Shown here piece after piece: positions 15,695-24,273 of a stretch of 27,193 bases of DNA. This DNA comes from an uncultured Lachnospiraceae bacterium (GTDB taxonomy: Bacteria > Bacillota > Clostridia > Lachnospirales > Lachnospiraceae). Position numbers and translations under genes: made by a program. The DNA lies in the NCBI GenBank assembly GCA_910588125.1, contig CAJUPI010000041.1:1-27193 (forward strand), in the 5' to 3' direction. The notes below the pieces were generated by a model. The model saw nothing but the letters and a program-made list of their open reading frames with translations, made no database searches and was not told the origin of the DNA. How positions within the stretch are numbered: the first letter of the stretch is position 1; every line of letters starts with the position of its first letter.

Positions 15695-17809
15695 ATGAAA
15701 AGAACCAAAAAACCTGATTGGCTTTGTATCCTTCTGTCCATGCTGGTTCTCCTTGTCTTTCCGTCCGCCGTCTATGGCGGCGAAAATGACGGGAAAAGCC
15801 AGGAAGAAGCCCTGGCTCCTTATTTTGTTATTGAAGACGCCAATCCAAAAACCGATTCCTTCCCCTTAAAGGAAACAGATGTTTCCACCAATATCAATGG
15901 CATCATTGCCGAAACCTTTGTCACTCAGACTTATGCCAATGAAGGCAACCATCCGATCAACGCCCGCTATCTTTTCCCGGCCTCGGACAACGTCTCCATC
16001 CATGGTATGAAAATGCAGATCGGAGATCAAGTCATTACGGCCCAAATCCAAAAACGGGAGGAGGCCAAAGAAACCTTTGAGGCCGCCAAACAAGAAGGCA
16101 AAAGCGCTTCTCTGCTCGAACAGCAGCGGCCCAATGTCTTTTCCATGGACGTAGCCAACATCATGCCGGGCGACACGGTGCGCATAGAGCTTCACTACAC
16201 AGAGATGGTGATTTCCACCGAAGGAATCTATGAATTTGTTTTTCCGACGGTTGTCGGTCCCCGCTACGCCAGCTCCTCCTCCGAAAAATCGCAAAATCCT
16301 CAGGATAACACAGATACGGCTCAAGAACCCTCTGATCCGTGGATCGCCAGTCCCTATCTGGAGGAAGGCAAAACTCCTCCCGGAAAATACAATATCACTG
16401 TAAACCTCTCCACCGGCGTCCCCATCACCAGCCTCAGCAGCAAATCTCATGAGATTCAGGTAGAGCAAAACAGCGATAGCACTGCCATCGTCACCCTCGC
16501 CCATCCGGAAAATTATGCCGGCAACCGGGATTTCATCCTTGACTACCAGTTGACCGGCGAAGAGGTAAATTGCGGGCTGCTTCTGGACTCGCAGGAAGAT
16601 GAGAATTATTTTATGCTGATGGTACAGCCGCCAGAGCGTTACACTCCTGCTCAGCTGTTGCCCCGGGAATATATTTTTGTGCTGGACGTCTCTGGCTCCA
16701 TGTATGGCTATCCGCTAGACACTGCCAAGGATTTGATTCGGGATCTGGTCCTCGGCCTGAAAGAGACCGATCGCTTCAATCTGCTGCTGTTTTCCAACTC
16801 CTCCATGCAAATGTCATCAAACTCCATACCCGCCACTCCTGAAAACATCCAAAAAGCTGTTGAACTCATCGACCAGGAAAGCGGCGGCGGTGGCACTGAG
16901 CTGGCAGCAGCGCTCCGCAACGCCATCTCTATACCAAGGGAACCTGGCTTTTCCCGCAGTATCATTACGATTACCGATGGCTACATTTCCGAAGAAAAAG
17001 AAATTTTCGCAATCATCCATGAAAATCTCAGCCACACCAATTTCTTTTCCTTTGGTATCGGAGATTCCGTCAACCGCTATCTCATTGATGGAATTGCCAA
17101 AGCCGGACAAGGCGAAGCCTTTGTTGTGACAGATTCCGAGGATGCTGTCAATACGGCAGGACGTTTCCGCACCTATGTGCAAGCCCCCTTGCTGACCGAT
17201 ATCCAGGTCGACTTCGACGGCTTTGATGCCTACGAGATAGAGCCGCCTGTCATTCCCACGCTCTTTGCCCGCCGGCCTATCGTATTATTTGGCAAATGGC
17301 GCGGCGAACAAACCGGAACCATCCGTATTACCGGACAAAGGGGAAGCCAGGATAATATTCCCCTTGCTGACGCCGAAAAAGGCCCGGATTTCATCCGGGA
17401 AATCGATGTCTCCTCTGTCGCAGCATCCCAAAACAACAACGCCCTTCGCTATCTTTGGGCACGAAAAAAGGTGGAACGCCTCACGGATTATGGAGCCGGG
17501 AGAACCGATTCCGAGCTCACAAAAGAAATGGTAACCTCCATTGGACTTAAGTACAGTATGATGACTCCTTATACCTCGTTTGTCGCCGTAACGGAAACGG
17601 TCCGCAATCCAGAAGCAGAGAGCAGTGACGTCTCACAGCCCTCGGCACTGCCGCTGCATGTATCCAGCCTTGCTGTCGGCGGATATACCACCGGCTCTGA
17701 GCCCGGCGCCTGGATTCTGTTTTCCGGAGCCATGCTGTTAGCCCTTGTCCTGTTTCTCAGACATTCACGAAGACATAGTTCAAACCCTTTTTATGAAAAA
17801 GAAAAATAA
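15695..17809 (+). CDS. Secreted VIT and vWA domain protein, predicted exosortase substrate
   Basis: A 704-residue exported protein. Residues 1-28 are a signal peptide (MKRTKK, hydrophobic core, AVYG). A VIT (vault/inter-alpha-trypsin) domain spans about 55-172 with NARYLFPA and KREEAKETFEAAKQEG. A vWA domain at about 325-500 has the metal site DVSGS (331-335) and TITDGY. A C-terminal domain of unknown type follows. The end has a sorting layout: a low-complexity Ser/Gly stretch, SEPG (668-671), a hydrophobic helix (about 672-688) and a basic cluster RHSRRH. The next gene, 14 bases on, is an exosortase, so this is very likely its dedicated target. The start at 15695 follows AGAGG; the frame extends to 15467 but lacks signal-peptide character there. 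The function of the displayed protein is unknown. Confidence 0.88.
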   Translation: MKRTKKPDWLCILLSMLVLLVFPSAVYGGENDGKSQEEALAPYFVIEDANPKTDSFPLKETDVSTNINGIIAETFVTQTYANEGNHPINARYLFPASDNVSIHGMKMQIGDQVITAQIQKREEAKETFEAAKQEGKSASLLEQQRPNVFSMDVANIMPGDTVRIELHYTEMVISTEGIYEFVFPTVVGPRYASSSSEKSQNPQDNTDTAQEPSDPWIASPYLEEGKTPPGKYNITVNLSTGVPITSLSSKSHEIQVEQNSDSTAIVTLAHPENYAGNRDFILDYQLTGEEVNCGLLLDSQEDENYFMLMVQPPERYTPAQLLPREYIFVLDVSGSMYGYPLDTAKDLIRDLVLGLKETDRFNLLLFSNSSMQMSSNSIPATPENIQKAVELIDQESGGGGTELAAALRNAISIPREPGFSRSIITITDGYISEEKEIFAIIHENLSHTNFFSFGIGDSVNRYLIDGIAKAGQGEAFVVTDSEDAVNTAGRFRTYVQAPLLTDIQVDFDGFDAYEIEPPVIPTLFARRPIVLFGKWRGEQTGTIRITGQRGSQDNIPLADAEKGPDFIREIDVSSVAASQNNNALRYLWARKKVERLTDYGAGRTDSELTKEMVTSIGLKYSMMTPYTSFVAVTETVRNPEAESSDVSQPSALPLHVSSLAVGGYTTGSEPGAWILFSGAMLLALVLFLRHSRRHSSNPFYEKEK

Positions 17810-17823
17810 TGGAGGAACTCCTT

Positions 17824-18615
17824 ATGTACAAACACAGAAAAACCTTTTGGAAAACCCATGGCTTCACCTGTATTTTCGGACTGTTCCTCCTGCTTATGCT
17901 TAAATTATATTACAGCCAAACAGACAGTGACGGCCTGTTGTGGCTCCTGGCCCCTACTGCCTTTTGGATACGCACCTTATCCGGAATCTCTTGGGAATAT
18001 CTGCCGCATGTGGGATATGTCAATCATTCCTTTCAGTTTGTCATCGCAGCCTCCTGCTCCGGTATCCAGTTTGGGATTGTCACCGCAGCCTCGCTTCTCT
18101 TTTCCTTTCTTCCCCGGATCCGGGGAAGAAAGGAGGGACTCGTATGGCTTGGTATCAGCTTCGCTGCCTCTTATATGTTTACCATCTTAGTCAACGGCTT
18201 TCGGATCCTGCTTTCCCTCTATCTGCCGCTCTACCTGCAAGATCTCGGCAAATCGCAGCACCTGAATGGATGGTTAACCCCTGAACGGCTTCATACCATC
18301 ATCGGAATCGTTGCTTATTTCGGCTCTCTGATGATGCTCTTTTTGATCACAGAAGCCTTGTTTCAAGAAGCTGACCACAGCTTTTCCCCTTTGATTTTAA
18401 AGCAGAATCCTCTTTTGGCGTCCAACATGCGCTGGCTTTGGCCGGCCTTCTGGTATTTTACCATCGTGCTGGGACTGCCTCTTCTCAACCGTGCCTACCA
18501 GCGCAATCGTCAGCCCTTTACCGAATACGCGTTGACTGTACTTTCCGTCTGCCTGCCGATACTGCTCTTGTTTGCGATTGTTTCAAAAGCTCTTACCCGG
18601 GGCAAACGATCTTAA
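17824..18615 (+). CDS. xrtK: Exosortase, probably XrtK type
   Basis: Membrane cysteine peptidase/transpeptidase that processes C-terminal sorting signals. The 263-residue polytopic protein has all three hallmark residues of exosortases: Cys 78 in ASCSG, Arg 127 in NGFR and His 157 in ERLH. They fall at loop or helix edges as expected. About eight hydrophobic helices are visible, the last two (205-225 and 235-255) beyond the core. The start at 17824 is set by GGAGG with an 8-base spacer; an ATG at 17809 overlaps the upstream stop codon and lacks a site. It is co-transcribed with the VIT/vWA gene, a one-enzyme one-substrate arrangement. The XrtK subtype is from memory of such VIT-paired systems in Firmicutes; exosortase itself is the surer call. 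Confidence 0.8.
   Translation: MYKHRKTFWKTHGFTCIFGLFLLLMLKLYYSQTDSDGLLWLLAPTAFWIRTLSGISWEYLPHVGYVNHSFQFVIAASCSGIQFGIVTAASLLFSFLPRIRGRKEGLVWLGISFAASYMFTILVNGFRILLSLYLPLYLQDLGKSQHLNGWLTPERLHTIIGIVAYFGSLMMLFLITEALFQEADHSFSPLILKQNPLLASNMRWLWPAFWYFTIVLGLPLLNRAYQRNRQPFTEYALTVLSVCLPILLLFAIVSKALTRGKRS
18103..18134. repeat. Perfect 32-bp palindrome inside the exosortase gene
   Basis: The sequence is its own reverse complement over 32 bases, centred on a GGATCC core at 18116-18121. It encodes the loop around residues 94-104 of the exosortase. The right arm carries an AAAGGAGG-like stretch followed by an out-of-frame ATG at about 18144. Confidence 0.9.
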
Positions 18616-18624
18616 TATCCCTCT

Positions 18625-20607
18625 TCAGGCCGCCGCACCGTCTGCCTTTGCCGCAATTGCCCGCACCTTCATCAGCTGCACCCCCAACACAATTACCAGG
18701 CAGAACAACCCCAAAAGATCCGTCTTCCCGCCTCCGTCAATCAGCAAAAGCGCACCAATTGCCGCCACAATACGCAACATCACATTCAGCTTTCCTCTCA
18801 GATAGCCCTCCACGGCCGCCGCAATCAAAAGTACACCGACGCAGGATGTCACGATTACCTGGAATCCGCTGGCCAACGTCACATTTTCCAGCAGAAGCTG
18901 CGGATTATATACGAACATGAATGGCACAATAAATCCTGCTAACGCCAGCTTCACCGACTGCCACCCCGTCTTCATCGGACTCCCTCCGGAAAGACCGGCA
19001 GCAGCAAACGCAGCCAACGCCACCGGCGGGGTCAGGTTGGCAAACATTGCAAAATAGAAGCAGAACATATGCGCCGCAATCTCTGCCTGGCCCAGCTCCA
19101 CTAATGCCGGCGCCGCAATCGTCGCCGTAATGAGATAAGACGGGATCGACGGCAGGCCCATGCCGAGAATCATACAGGTAACCATGGTAAACAGCAGGGT
19201 CAGGAATAAGCTGGCGGCCGCGCTGCCCGGAACTGCATACTGGCCAATCTTAATAATCGCATGCGCTACATTCAATGCAAAACCTGTCAGGCCGCAAACA
19301 CCGACGATAATACCCACACAAGCGCAGGCGATCGCTACGGATACCGTTGATTTCGCTCCTGAGACAAATGCGTCCCCGATATCTTTCAGGCTCATCCGGC
19401 TGACCGGGCGCAGCTCCGCCACCAGGATGGTAACTACAATCGTCCAGAAAGCACTGAACAAAACCGTCTTGCCACTGAAAATCAGCATATAGAGCAGGAA
19501 CACAATCGGGATCAGCAAATGCCCCCGCTCCTTCATCACCTGCAGCACTTTCGGCATCTGATCCTTAGGAAGACCACTGAGGCCATCCTTCTCCGCCCGC
19601 ATCTGCACCTGTAAGATGATTCCCAGATAATAGATCAGCGCCGGCAGCACCGCAGCGCGGATAATCGCACCATATTTGACTCCCAGCGTCTCAGCCATCA
19701 CAAAAGCAGCCGCACCCATGATCGGCGGCAATAGTTGGCCGCCTACCGACGCCGTCGCCTCCACGGCCCCGGCAAACTCCTTGGAATATCCGGTTTTTTT
19801 CATCAGCGGAATCGTAAACGTACCGGTAGTCACCACATTGGCTACTGCTGAGCCATTGATCGAACCCAGAAAACCGGAAGCCAGCACAGCCACTTTTGCC
19901 GGGCCGCCTTTTGTATGGCCAGCCAATGCATTGGCAATATCGTTAAAAAACTGCCCCATCCCGCACTTATTCATTACATCGCCAAAGATAATAAACAGTA
20001 CAATATATGTCGCCGAAACCTTTACCGATGAACCATAAATGCCATAGATATCTGTGGTCAGATATGTCACTACCCGATGCCAGTTATATCCGCGATGGCG
20101 GAAAATCCCCGGGAAAGAACGTCCCAGCAAAGCATAAATCAAAAAAATCGCCGAGAGGATTGTCAGAGCCGGACCCGAAATCCGACGGGAGCACTCCATC
20201 ACCAGCAGAATCAATAATGTTCCCATAATGATATCAATGCTCTCCCCGGAAAAACCGGTAGAAATAAAAACCGGGTAACGGACAAACACATACACTGGCA
20301 TCGCCGCACATAAAATAACGAAAATCCAGTCATACCAGCTGACTTTTTTGCGGCTGCTTCTGCGAAACGCCGGATACAGGGCAAAGCCCAGTACCAGTAC
20401 CAGGCCCACATGGATGGCATGATGCTTGATATTTACCATTTGCAACAGCCGAATCCCTGACGCATACGCCAGATGATAGAGCGTAAATGCCAGGCACAGC
20501 ACATAGATCAGCCTGTTCAGATGCCGATTCCCGAATTTCCGCGTCCGGGATTCTTTTTCATATTTCTCCATAATCTCTTCGCCATTCACTTTACTCAACT
20601 CAGACAT
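18625..20607 (-). CDS. TRAP transporter permease, fused 4TM/12TM subunits
   Basis: Membrane permease of a TRAP-type secondary transporter that takes up an organic acid with a cation gradient. The 660-residue protein joins the small (DctQ-like, about 30-165) and large (DctM-like, about 170-620) subunits, the form normally found with TAXI binding proteins. Family-like motifs include SGFLGSINGSAVANVVTTG and the EATASVGGQLLPPIMGAAAF segment (about 243-302), plus a second similar repeat with MGLPSIPSYL. It overlaps the DUF1850 gene by 8 bases (ATGTCTGA), which indicates translational coupling. It ends 9 bases from the stop of the convergent exosortase gene; no terminator is visible there. The substrate cannot be deduced. 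Confidence 0.93.
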   Translation of the reverse strand: MSELSKVNGEEIMEKYEKESRTRKFGNRHLNRLIYVLCLAFTLYHLAYASGIRLLQMVNIKHHAIHVGLVLVLGFALYPAFRRSSRKKVSWYDWIFVILCAAMPVYVFVRYPVFISTGFSGESIDIIMGTLLILLVMECSRRISGPALTILSAIFLIYALLGRSFPGIFRHRGYNWHRVVTYLTTDIYGIYGSSVKVSATYIVLFIIFGDVMNKCGMGQFFNDIANALAGHTKGGPAKVAVLASGFLGSINGSAVANVVTTGTFTIPLMKKTGYSKEFAGAVEATASVGGQLLPPIMGAAAFVMAETLGVKYGAIIRAAVLPALIYYLGIILQVQMRAEKDGLSGLPKDQMPKVLQVMKERGHLLIPIVFLLYMLIFSGKTVLFSAFWTIVVTILVAELRPVSRMSLKDIGDAFVSGAKSTVSVAIACACVGIIVGVCGLTGFALNVAHAIIKIGQYAVPGSAAASLFLTLLFTMVTCMILGMGLPSIPSYLITATIAAPALVELGQAEIAAHMFCFYFAMFANLTPPVALAAFAAAGLSGGSPMKTGWQSVKLALAGFIVPFMFVYNPQLLLENVTLASGFQVIVTSCVGVLLIAAAVEGYLRGKLNVMLRIVAAIGALLLIDGGGKTDLLGLFCLVIVLGVQLMKVRAIAAKADGAAA

Positions 20608-21103
20608 CGGATAAATACCCCCTTCTTTTTATGATTTTTCCGCGGATTTTACTTGCATCCGGCAGGGAACGAAAGTCAAAAATCTCCTGTTCATTTAATG
20701 TAAAAGTCTTCATATACTTATCGGATGTAATCCAGCTGAACCGGGGAAAGACACTGTTGATCTCTTCCATCCAGACCATTCCGCCCTCAATTCGTGTAGG
20801 TACATCCATCTCCGCCGGAATTCCTGCCCCGTAACCAGCCACGGCAATCGCATCCAGATTAAACTGGAAATCCTCCGTCACGGTATAATACTCAAACCAG
20901 GGAATATGCTCAAAGGAATGTTCAATCTCCAGACTTAACCGGTCTCCTGCATGAATCGGAACCGAAAGCACCACCAGGTCCCGCTCCCGATCATACAATT
21001 GAAAAACCGTCCCGGCCGGCATAAAAAACGCCCACCAGAAAAACCCGGCCATTGCTATGAAAATAAGTATTCCTATCCCTGTGTATCTTGGAAGCTTTCT
21101 CAT
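20600..21103 (-). CDS. DUF1850 domain protein of the TAXI-TRAP operon
   Basis: A 167-residue protein with one N-terminal membrane helix (about 9-28) and a mostly beta-type outer domain. DUF1850 features are IHAGDRLSLEIEHSFEHIPWFEYYTV and the gap-free placement between a TAXI binding protein and a fused TRAP permease, where the family is regularly found. It probably acts at the outer membrane face with the transporter, but its role is not known. The start at 21103 follows AAGGG with a 7-base spacer; a longer frame to 21196 would run through the hairpin at 21148-21183 and is unlikely. Confidence 0.85.
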   Translation of the reverse strand: MRKLPRYTGIGILIFIAMAGFFWWAFFMPAGTVFQLYDRERDLVVLSVPIHAGDRLSLEIEHSFEHIPWFEYYTVTEDFQFNLDAIAVAGYGAGIPAEMDVPTRIEGGMVWMEEINSVFPRFSWITSDKYMKTFTLNEQEIFDFRSLPDASKIRGKIIKRRGYLSDV

Positions 21104-21139
21104 TGCCAATCCCTTTTCCTGAACCTTTTCCCGCTGCAT

Positions 21140-21183
21140 ATAAAAGAGTGCGGCGGCAGTTTTGCTCTGCTTTTGCGCCGCAC
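21140..21183 (-). terminator. Intra-operon hairpin (attenuator or 3' stabiliser) after the TAXI gene
   Basis: On the minus strand an 8-bp perfect G+C-rich outer stem (GTGCGGCG/CGCCGCAC, 21148-21155 with 21176-21183) encloses a smaller GCAG/CTGC stem. TCTTTTAT follows. It lies between the binding-protein gene and the DUF1850 gene. It could end part of the transcripts or protect the upstream mRNA, giving more binding protein than permease. Confidence 0.7.
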
Positions 21184-21210
21184 CTTTTCGTGCCAAATAT
21201 TCATCTCAGT

Positions 21211-22302
21211 TTAATTGATATATCCGTTATCCTTCCAGAAAGCCTCTGCTCCCGGATGAAGCGGCAGCTGGATATCATCCACGCCAAAGGTAATATCTAT
21301 ATTCTTGTCAGCTGCATTATGAGAAGCCTTGATGGTATTGATGTTTTCAAATACACCATTCAGAATATCATATACCATATCATCACTCAAATCTTCCCGG
21401 ACCAACATGATATTATAGACGAACACCCCTTCTACATCCTCTGTGTTGTTATATGTATTTGCCGGAATCACGGACTCTGCATAATACGGATAATCATTCA
21501 CCAGCTTCTCACGGCCCTCGCCATCAATCGGGATAACCACCATATCGTAGGAAACACCCAGATCCATAACCGTTGCATTAGGAAGCCCCGAAGTCACAAA
21601 TACTGCGTCGCACTGGCCATTTTTCATGTTATCAATCGCTTCGCCATAAGCCAGATAATCCGGAGTAATATCGTCATAGGTAATACCATAAGCATTCAGA
21701 ATCATGCGGGCATTGATCTCCACACCGGAATTGGCCGCACCCACGCCAACTCGTTTTCCCTTCAAATCTCCGACAGACGTAATCCCGGTATCTGCAGTTG
21801 TCACTAACTGTACGTAATTAGGCCACAGCCGCATCAATGCCTTCAGCCCGGTAGCCGGCTCTTTTCCCTCATATGCCCCGGTAGCCGTATAAGCCTGCAT
21901 GACGGCATCCTGCATGGCAATCGCAATCTCCGCATCTCCATTCAGGATATTCTGAATATTCTGTCCGGTAGCGTTGGTCGCTTCTGCTGATGTCTGATAG
22001 CCATAATCACTCAGGGCAGTGGCAAAAGCTCCGCCAATCGGGAAATAGATACCGGATGTCGGACCAGTACCCACGGTAATAAACTCTTTTGCTCTTTCTT
22101 CCGGAGTCAGGCCCTTAGACTCCCCTTCCTCTGTCTTGGTGTTATCTGTTGCCCCTGCAGTATCTGCCGCAGTCGTGGCGGCCGCAGACGCCGCTGTCGT
22201 ATCTGCTGCCGTAGTCGCCGTATTTCCCGAACCACCACAGGCTGTTACCGATACGGTAATACACCCTGCCAGTGCCAGTGCCATCCATTGTCTCATCCTC
22301 AT
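21211..22302 (-). CDS. TAXI-family TRAP solute-binding lipoprotein
   Basis: Extracytoplasmic binding protein that delivers the solute to the fused TRAP permease downstream. The 363-residue precursor has a signal peptide ending in a lipobox (VTAC, Cys 22). A Thr/Ala/Asp-rich low-complexity linker (about 24-60) follows, then the TAXI fold: TVGTGPTSGIYFPIGGAFATAL, the ATGQNIQNI-type segment, DLKGKRVGVGAANSGVEINAR and LHPGAEAFWKDNGYI at the end. The start at 22302 is preceded by AGAGGA at about 8 bases; an ATG two codons later is also possible. It is the first gene of the operon, transcribed from the consensus promoter at 22441-22469 with a leader of about 130 bases. The ligand is unknown. Confidence 0.95.
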   Translation of the reverse strand: MRMRQWMALALAGCITVSVTACGGSGNTATTAADTTAASAAATTAADTAGATDNTKTEEGESKGLTPEERAKEFITVGTGPTSGIYFPIGGAFATALSDYGYQTSAEATNATGQNIQNILNGDAEIAIAMQDAVMQAYTATGAYEGKEPATGLKALMRLWPNYVQLVTTADTGITSVGDLKGKRVGVGAANSGVEINARMILNAYGITYDDITPDYLAYGEAIDNMKNGQCDAVFVTSGLPNATVMDLGVSYDMVVIPIDGEGREKLVNDYPYYAESVIPANTYNNTEDVEGVFVYNIMLVREDLSDDMVYDILNGVFENINTIKASHNAADKNIDITFGVDDIQLPLHPGAEAFWKDNGYIN

Positions 22303-22440
22303 AGATTTTTCCTCTTTTCCTCTTTTTTGGACATCCGGATATCCCCAGAAGAAGATCTCCTCAATCCGGCAACTGCAGTTTATTTGCCCCAATTACATGT
22401 TACAAGCTATAAATTGTGGCTTCTACAATTGTTTGTATGT

Positions 22441-22469
22441 ATTATAGTGGTAAAGCGTTAAAATGTCAA
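22441..22469 (-). promoter_or_regulatory. Consensus sigma-A promoter of the TAXI-TRAP operon
   Basis: A perfect TTGACA (22464-22469), a 17-base spacer and a perfect TATAAT (22441-22446) on the minus strand. Such a strong core promoter suggests control by a repressor or by the hairpin downstream rather than weak basal expression. Confidence 0.9.
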
Positions 22470-22471
22470 CT

Positions 22472-22495
22472 GTTTTTTCAAACCGTTTTTTAAAC
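22472..22495 (-). promoter_or_regulatory. Tandem A-tract (UP-element-like) upstream of the TAXI promoter
   Basis: Two near-identical units, GTTTTTTCAAACC (22472-22484) and GTTTTTTAAAC (22485-22495) on the plus strand, repeat with a 13-base period immediately upstream of the -35 box. On the coding strand these are A-tracts of the kind bound by the RNA polymerase alpha subunit; a tandem operator is the alternative. Confidence 0.45.
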
Positions 22496-22621
22496 TAAAA
22501 TACCTGATCAGCGAATAAAAAACATACGATTCCGCATGCTATGTCATGATGCCAGGGTCAAAAAGTCTTCTAATCCCAACATCATGTTATAAAACAACAT
22601 GTAATCATAACTTATAAGTAT

Positions 22622-22650
22622 TTTACATTTACGAACAAATGTTCTATTAT
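22622..22650 (+). promoter_or_regulatory. Promoter of the dinB-like/yolD operon
   Basis: TTTACA (22622-22627), a 17-base spacer and TATTAT (22645-22650). The spacer contains the SOS box, which would let LexA block RNA polymerase. Confidence 0.8.
22632..22645. promoter_or_regulatory. SOS box (LexA/DinR site)
   Basis: CGAACAAATGTTCT matches the Gram-positive LexA consensus core GAAC-N4-GTTC exactly. It fills the spacer of the promoter at 22622-22650 and ends at the -10 box. Confidence 0.9.
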
Positions 22651-22707
22651 TGTTTCATAACCTAAATGTTTTTCTTTAATTTATCATAGAACAAACCGGA
22701 GTATACC

Positions 22708-24237
22708 ATGTCACCACAAGATCGTCTCTATGCCGCCATTGATCTGAAATCCTTCTACGCCTCTGCTGAATGTATCGAGCGAGGGCTTGACCCTCTTACT
22801 ACCAATTTGGTAGTAGCTGACGAAAGCCGTACGGAGAAAACCATCTGTCTTGCTGTGTCTCCTTCGCTGAAAGCATATGGCATTCCCGGACGCCCTCGCC
22901 TGTTCGAGGTAATCTGGAGGGTTAAGCAGATCAATTCCGAAAGAAGATTTCATGCCCCTGGCCATACTTTTACCGGCTCCTCCTTCCTCGATCCGGAAGT
23001 CAGAACCCACCCGGAGCTTTCCCTTGATTATATTGTCGCAGTCCCGCAGATGGCTCTCTATATCGAATATAGCACCAGAATTTATAACATTTATCTGAAA
23101 TATATTGCCCCGGAAGATATTCATGTATATTCCATTGACGAGATATTGATTGATCTTACCGGGTATCTCTCCTCCTGCCATCTGTCCGCCCGGGAATTTG
23201 TCGCAAAGATCCTTCGGGATGTTCTGCAAACTACCGGCATCACTGCCGCTGCCGGAATCGGGAACAATCTCTATCTGGCCAAAGTTGCCATGGATATTGT
23301 CGCCAAGCATGTCTCCCCGGATGAACACGGCGTCCGGATCGCCGAGCTTAACGAGCTTTCCTACCGGCGCCTTTTGTGGACTCACCGCCCGCTGACCGAC
23401 TTCTGGCGTATCGGACATGGCTATGCAAAAAAGCTGGAAGAACAAGGACTTTACACTATGGGCGATATTGCCCGCTGTTCTTTGGGCCACCCTGATGATT
23501 TTCACAATGAAGAGCTGTTATATCGTCTTTTTGGCATCAATGCCGAGCTGCTGATCGATCATGCCTGGGGCCTGGAGCCTTGTACCATGGCGGACATCAA
23601 GTCCTATCAGCCGGAAAACAGCAGTATAGGGGGCGGCCAGGTTCTGCCATCTCCCTATTCCTATGAAAAAGTCAGGCTGGTAATCAAGGAGATGGCCGAT
23701 CAGCTGTCCTTCGAACTGGTTGACAGGGGCCTGGTGACAGATCAGATTGTCCTGACCGCCGGCTACGACATGGCAAGCCTAACGGAGCCTCAAATACGCC
23801 AGGAATACAAAGGCCCTGTCACGATTGACCGTTATGGAAGGAGCGTTCCCAAACACGCCCATGGTACTCTCAACCTGCCTCAAAAAACATCCTCCGCAAA
23901 ACAGCTGATAAACGCCGCACTGGAACTATTTGATCAGATTGCTGACAAAAAGCTGCTGTTCAAAAGAATCTACATCACAGCGACCCGCATAATACCAGAA
24001 GATTCCGGCAATGATTCGGAATCTTTTGAACAGCTTAATCTATTTACCGACTACGAACGATTGGAAAAGCAGCGTCAAAAGGAAAAAGCTCTCCTGAAAA
24101 AGGAAAAACAGCTTCAAAAAGCTATGCTCTCCGTCAAAAAGAAATTTGGCAAAAATGCTATTTTAAAAGGTATGAATCTGGAGGATGGCGCTACCGCCAG
24201 GGAAAGGAACCGACAGATTGGCGGCCATAAAGCATAA
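22708..24237 (+). CDS. Y-family translesion DNA polymerase (UvrX/UmuC-like)
   Basis: Error-prone polymerase for bypass of damaged template bases. The 509-residue protein has the Y-family catalytic residues: Asp 12 in AAIDLKSFYASAE, and Asp 144-Glu 145 in YSIDEILIDL. A helix-hairpin-helix thumb region follows at about 225-260, then the little-finger domain (about 310-430). QLNLF (442-446) matches the beta-clamp binding motif. The charged Lys-rich tail is typical of the UvrX/YqjW group rather than DinB proper. The start at 22708 follows CGGAG with a 6-base spacer. The SOS box in the promoter and the YolD gene directly downstream fit a damage-induced mutagenesis operon. Such pairs also occur on mobile elements, but nothing else mobile is adjacent. 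Confidence 0.93.
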   Translation: MSPQDRLYAAIDLKSFYASAECIERGLDPLTTNLVVADESRTEKTICLAVSPSLKAYGIPGRPRLFEVIWRVKQINSERRFHAPGHTFTGSSFLDPEVRTHPELSLDYIVAVPQMALYIEYSTRIYNIYLKYIAPEDIHVYSIDEILIDLTGYLSSCHLSAREFVAKILRDVLQTTGITAAAGIGNNLYLAKVAMDIVAKHVSPDEHGVRIAELNELSYRRLLWTHRPLTDFWRIGHGYAKKLEEQGLYTMGDIARCSLGHPDDFHNEELLYRLFGINAELLIDHAWGLEPCTMADIKSYQPENSSIGGGQVLPSPYSYEKVRLVIKEMADQLSFELVDRGLVTDQIVLTAGYDMASLTEPQIRQEYKGPVTIDRYGRSVPKHAHGTLNLPQKTSSAKQLINAALELFDQIADKKLLFKRIYITATRIIPEDSGNDSESFEQLNLFTDYERLEKQRQKEKALLKKEKQLQKAMLSVKKKFGKNAILKGMNLEDGATARERNRQIGGHKA

Positions 24238-24273
24238 GTGCTGCCTCCCTCTCTTCACCAAAAGGAGTATTCT

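Larger units (their letters stand above)
22303..22707. other. Divergent regulatory region between TAXI and dinB-like genes
   Basis: About 400 bases holding two divergent promoters and no gene. Besides the TAXI promoter, the SOS promoter and the A-tract repeat there are an 11-base palindrome AACAT-C-ATGTT around 22579-22589 and a nearby inverted pair ATGTT/AACAT. Their regulators are unknown. Confidence 0.6.

Noticed and set aside
21088..21807. Plus-strand open frame of 239 codons
   Set aside because: It is antisense to the TAXI binding protein gene and crosses the intra-operon hairpin; no start signal.
22711..23505. Minus-strand open frame of 264 codons
   Set aside because: It is antisense to the Y-family polymerase, whose catalytic motifs are clear on the plus strand; no start signal or domain.
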